This document shows positions 6,324 through 8,149 of a stretch of DNA of 8,149 bases, one piece after another (position 1 is the first letter of the stretch; the number at the start of each line of letters is the position of its first letter). The notes beneath the pieces are model-generated. The model did no database searches, was not told where the DNA came from, and saw only the letters and a program-made list of their open reading frames with translations. A program made the position numbers and the translations under genes. Source of the stretch: an uncultured Ruminococcus sp. (GTDB lineage: Bacteria > Bacillota > Clostridia > Oscillospirales > Acutalibacteraceae); the NCBI GenBank assembly GCA_902797065.1, contig CADBRK010000269.1, forward strand, positions 1-8,149. Direction: 5' to 3'.

Positions 6324-6905
6324 TTATCTGTTTGTGATGATCTTATCAATAAGACCATATTCGAGAGCCTGCTCTGCTGTCATGAAATTATCTCTCTCGG
6401 TATCTCTTGCTATAACGTCATACGGCTGACCCGTGCGCTCCGCAAGAATAGTGTTGAGCTTCTTCTTCGTGCGCATGATATGATCGGCGTGTATCATAAT
6501 ATCGGTAGCCTGACCTTTTGCGCCGCCGCTCGGCTGATGAATCATAATATCGCTGTTCGGCAGAGAAATTCTCTTGCCCTTTGCGCCTGCGGCAAGGAGA
6601 AAAGCTCCCATGCTTGCAGCCATACCCATGCATATGGTAGACACATCACACTTGATGTACTGCATTGTATCGTAGATCGACATGCCCGCAGTTACCGAAC
6701 CGCCGGGGCTGTTGATGTATAAGCTAATATCCTTTGAAGGGTCCTGACCCTCAAGATAAAGAAGCTGAGCAACAACAACGCTTGCCGAAGCGTCGTTTAC
6801 TTCGTCGGTAAGCATAACGATCCTGTCGTTGAGGAGTCTCGAATAAATATCATACGAACGCTCACCTCTGCTCGTCTGTTCAACTACATAAGGCACCAAT
6901 GCCAT
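6324..6905 (-). CDS. clpP: ATP-dependent Clp protease proteolytic subunit ClpP
   Basis: A serine peptidase forming the tetradecameric barrel that degrades substrates delivered by ClpX and other Clp ATPases. It has 193 residues from ATG 6903-6905. The catalytic triad is intact: S98 in GMAASMG, H123 in MIHQP and D172 in DTERDNF, the same numbers as B. subtilis ClpP. The N-terminal segment LVPYVVEQTSRGERSYDIYS matches mature ClpP with essentially no propeptide. A second ATG at 6912-6914 touches the ribosome binding site with no spacer, so I prefer the downstream ATG, nine bases away. It lies between tig and clpX, downstream of a dyad in its leader. It is a single housekeeping-type ClpP, and nothing in it departs from the family. 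Confidence 0.97.
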   Translation of the reverse strand: MALVPYVVEQTSRGERSYDIYSRLLNDRIVMLTDEVNDASASVVVAQLLYLEGQDPSKDISLYINSPGGSVTAGMSIYDTMQYIKCDVSTICMGMAASMGAFLLAAGAKGKRISLPNSDIMIHQPSGGAKGQATDIMIHADHIMRTKKKLNTILAERTGQPYDVIARDTERDNFMTAEQALEYGLIDKIITNR

Positions 6906-6914
6906 AATAATCAT

Positions 6915-6921
6915 CCTTCCT
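6915..6921 (-). promoter_or_regulatory. ribosome binding site deciding the clpP start
   Basis: AGGAAGG on the minus strand directly abuts ATG 6912-6914 but is nine bases from the in-frame ATG 6903-6905, so the latter is the likelier start. Confidence 0.75.
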
Positions 6922-6934
6922 GTTTTATATTATT

Positions 6935-6969
6935 TCAGACTGCCGCAAGTGAGATGTACGGCAGTCTGA
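6935..6969. promoter_or_regulatory. 11-bp perfect inverted repeat in the clpP leader
   Basis: The arms TCAGACTGCCG (6935-6945) and CGGCAGTCTGA (6959-6969) are fully complementary around a 13-base centre. Neither strand has a T-tract after the stem: the minus strand continues AAATAATATAAAAC and the plus strand TTACGTACTT. It is therefore not a standard intrinsic terminator. It lies between a good -10 box (6980-6985) and the clpP ribosome binding site, 13 bases before the latter. It could be an RNA stem-loop affecting stability or translation, or a protein-binding operator. The sequence matches neither the CIRCE nor the CtsR consensus as I know them. Confidence 0.65.
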
Positions 6970-6979
6970 TTACGTACTT

Positions 6980-6985
6980 ATTATA
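6980..6985 (-). promoter_or_regulatory. possible -10 box of a clpP promoter
   Basis: A perfect TATAAT on the minus strand in the tig-clpP gap, about 75 bases before the clpP start. No good -35 box lies 16-18 bases upstream; the nearest TTGACA-like string, TTCGAC, is too far. If used, the promoter would be weak or activator-dependent, and its transcript would carry the 6935-6969 stem-loop near its 5' end. Confidence 0.4.
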
Positions 6986-6989
6986 CAGC

Positions 6990-7011
6990 CGACACAATAA
7001 AAACCGTGTCG
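6990..7011. repeat. short inverted repeat between tig and clpP
   Basis: CGACAC (6990-6995) and GTGTCG (7006-7011) can form a six-pair stem around a ten-base A/T-rich loop. It lies 19 bases past the tig stop. The T-run on the minus strand is in the loop and not after the stem, so it is at best a poor terminator. Its place just upstream of the TATAAT could instead make it a binding site. Confidence 0.3.
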
Positions 7012-7030
7012 AACCGGGTATTTCACACCA

Positions 7031-8149
7031 TTACTTAATTACTGCGTTCTCCTTGACAAGATCCATAGCCTTGGACACGGCAACATCAAGCTTGAGATCG
7101 TCTGCCGGAACAAGCGACTTAACTTTATCTGCGTCCATCTTGTACATCTCTGCCATCTTGTCATACTCTGCGCCGAGATCTTCCTCTGTAACCTCGATCT
7201 TCTCGATCTCTGCAATCTTTTCAAGAGCGAGTCTGAGCTTAACTCTCTTCTCTGCCTCGTCACGGTACTGATCGTTGAAAGACTCCTTTGTAAGACCCGT
7301 ATACTTCATATATGTATCGAGATCAAGTCCCTGAGATCTGAGTCTTAAATCGAACTCCTTGAGCATATCTTCAAGCTTGTTTGTGTACATAGCCTCGGGG
7401 ATCTCGCCCTGAACCTTCTCTGCAAGTGCGTCTACAAGCTTGCTTTCGATGTCGTCGTCTCTGAGCTGCTCCAGCTCCTCCTGCACGCTCTTTGCGATCT
7501 CTGCCTTATACTCCTCAACGGTAGATGCGCTCTCGCTTACATCCTGAACGAAATCGTCGTCAAGCTCGGGGAGAATTCTCTCCGAAATAGCGTTGATAGT
7601 AATCTTGAACTCTGCGGGCTGACCTGCAAGCTCCTCAGCCTGATAATCCTCGGGGAACGTCACGCTGATCGTGAACTCCTCGTCAATGCTGTGGCCGACT
7701 ACCTGATCTTCAAAGCCGGGGATAAAGCTGTTGCTGCCGAGAGTAAGGCTGTAATCCTCGCCCTTGCCGCCGTCAAACGGTACTCCGTCCTTGAAGCCCT
7801 CGAAGTCGATAACAACAGTATCGCCGTTCTTTGCGGGTCTGTCTGTAACGTCCTCTACACGGCTTGCTCTCTGACGAGCCTTGTCGATCTCTTCCTGAAC
7901 CTTCTCGTCCGTAACCTCTGTCGAAAGCTGTGTAACCTCAATGCCCTTGTAGCCGTCGATCGTAACCTCGGGGTATGTTGTAACAACTGCCTTGAATGTG
8001 AAGCCGTCCTCGGACACTTCCGTAACATCGAGATCGATCTTGTCGTTTACTACCTTAAGGCCTGCCTCGTCAACCGCATCCTGGAGCGCCTGCGGATAGA
8101 GATTCTGCATAGCGTCCTCATAGAATACCTCTTTGCCGTACATCTTCTC
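7031..8149 (-). CDS. tig: trigger factor, ribosome-associated chaperone (5' end outside window)
   Basis: It binds the ribosome exit tunnel and assists folding of nascent chains, with peptidyl-prolyl isomerase activity. Seen: 372 codons open to the window edge, ending at TAA 7031-7033. The visible protein begins EKMYGKEVFYEDA, which in trigger factors follows directly after the GFRK-containing ribosome-binding loop. I infer that roughly the first 50-55 residues lie outside, and the ATG within this stretch (8141-8143) is an internal Met. The rest of the N-terminal domain is followed by the FKBP-type domain at about visible residues 107-187 (GDTVVIDFEGFKDGVPFDGG, then GSNSFIPGFEDQVVG). The helical C-terminal arm region occupies 188-372 and is highly charged. 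It is first of the visible cluster and 125 bases before clpP, as in many bacteria. Identification is secure on the FKBP insert and the overall layout. Confidence 0.96.
   Translation of the reverse strand, partial: EKMYGKEVFYEDAMQNLYPQALQDAVDEAGLKVVNDKIDLDVTEVSEDGFTFKAVVTTYPEVTIDGYKGIEVTQLSTEVTDEKVQEEIDKARQRASRVEDVTDRPAKNGDTVVIDFEGFKDGVPFDGGKGEDYSLTLGSNSFIPGFEDQVVGHSIDEEFTISVTFPEDYQAEELAGQPAEFKITINAISERILPELDDDFVQDVSESASTVEEYKAEIAKSVQEELEQLRDDDIESKLVDALAEKVQGEIPEAMYTNKLEDMLKEFDLRLRSQGLDLDTYMKYTGLTKESFNDQYRDEAEKRVKLRLALEKIAEIEKIEVTEEDLGAEYDKMAEMYKMDADKVKSLVPADDLKLDVAVSKAMDLVKENAVIK

Noticed and set aside
6906..7030. CtsR or HrcA (CIRCE) heat-shock operator upstream of clpP
   Set aside because: I looked for GGTCAAA-type direct repeats and the TTAGCACTC/GAGTGCTAA dyad on both strands of the tig-clpP and clpX-lon gaps and found neither.
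1..8149. Mobile element, CRISPR array, toxin-antitoxin, phage or defence system
   Set aside because: All coding space is filled by housekeeping genes with intact motifs. There are no repeat arrays, transposase or integrase motifs, tRNA genes or attachment-like repeats.

Overview
The window looks like a chromosomal stretch of a low-to-mid GC Gram-positive anaerobe of the Clostridia, most probably Oscillospiraceae/Ruminococcus-like. I infer this from protein character (a clostridial three-cysteine Rrf2 regulator, a Ddh-type diaminopimelate dehydrogenase, a long Lon), strong AGGAGG-type ribosome binding sites and TATAAT promoters. I could not run a search to fix the genus. Every gene I can support lies on the minus strand; coding density is high and no gap between genes exceeds about 140 bases.

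Read in the direction of transcription (high to low coordinates), the first block is a protein quality-control and ribosome-associated cluster: tig (trigger factor, 5' end outside the window), clpP, clpX, lon and engB (YsxC/YihA). The order tig-clpP-clpX-lon is the one known from E. coli. The engB gene next to lon is the B. subtilis-type arrangement. No lonB is present between clpX and lon. The block ends at a good intrinsic terminator (1587-1618) six bases after engB.

After that terminator comes a short Rrf2-family regulator with its own promoter, an AT-rich palindrome over the -10 box, and a predicted leader of only about a dozen bases. It is followed by ddh (meso-diaminopimelate dehydrogenase, 3' end outside the window), which has a near-consensus promoter with an A/T-rich upstream element. 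I see no clear terminator between the two, so read-through from the regulator into ddh is possible.

Functionally, trigger factor folds nascent chains at the ribosome, ClpXP and Lon degrade misfolded or regulated proteins, and EngB is a GTPase for large-subunit assembly. Ddh makes meso-DAP for peptidoglycan and lysine in one step. I find no mobile element, CRISPR array, RNA gene, defence island or convincing undescribed system. The points worth a second look are regulatory: stem-loops in the tig-clpP and clpX-lon gaps, a plus-strand-oriented terminator inside a minus-strand gene cluster, the compact regulator promoter, and the terminal extensions of Lon.
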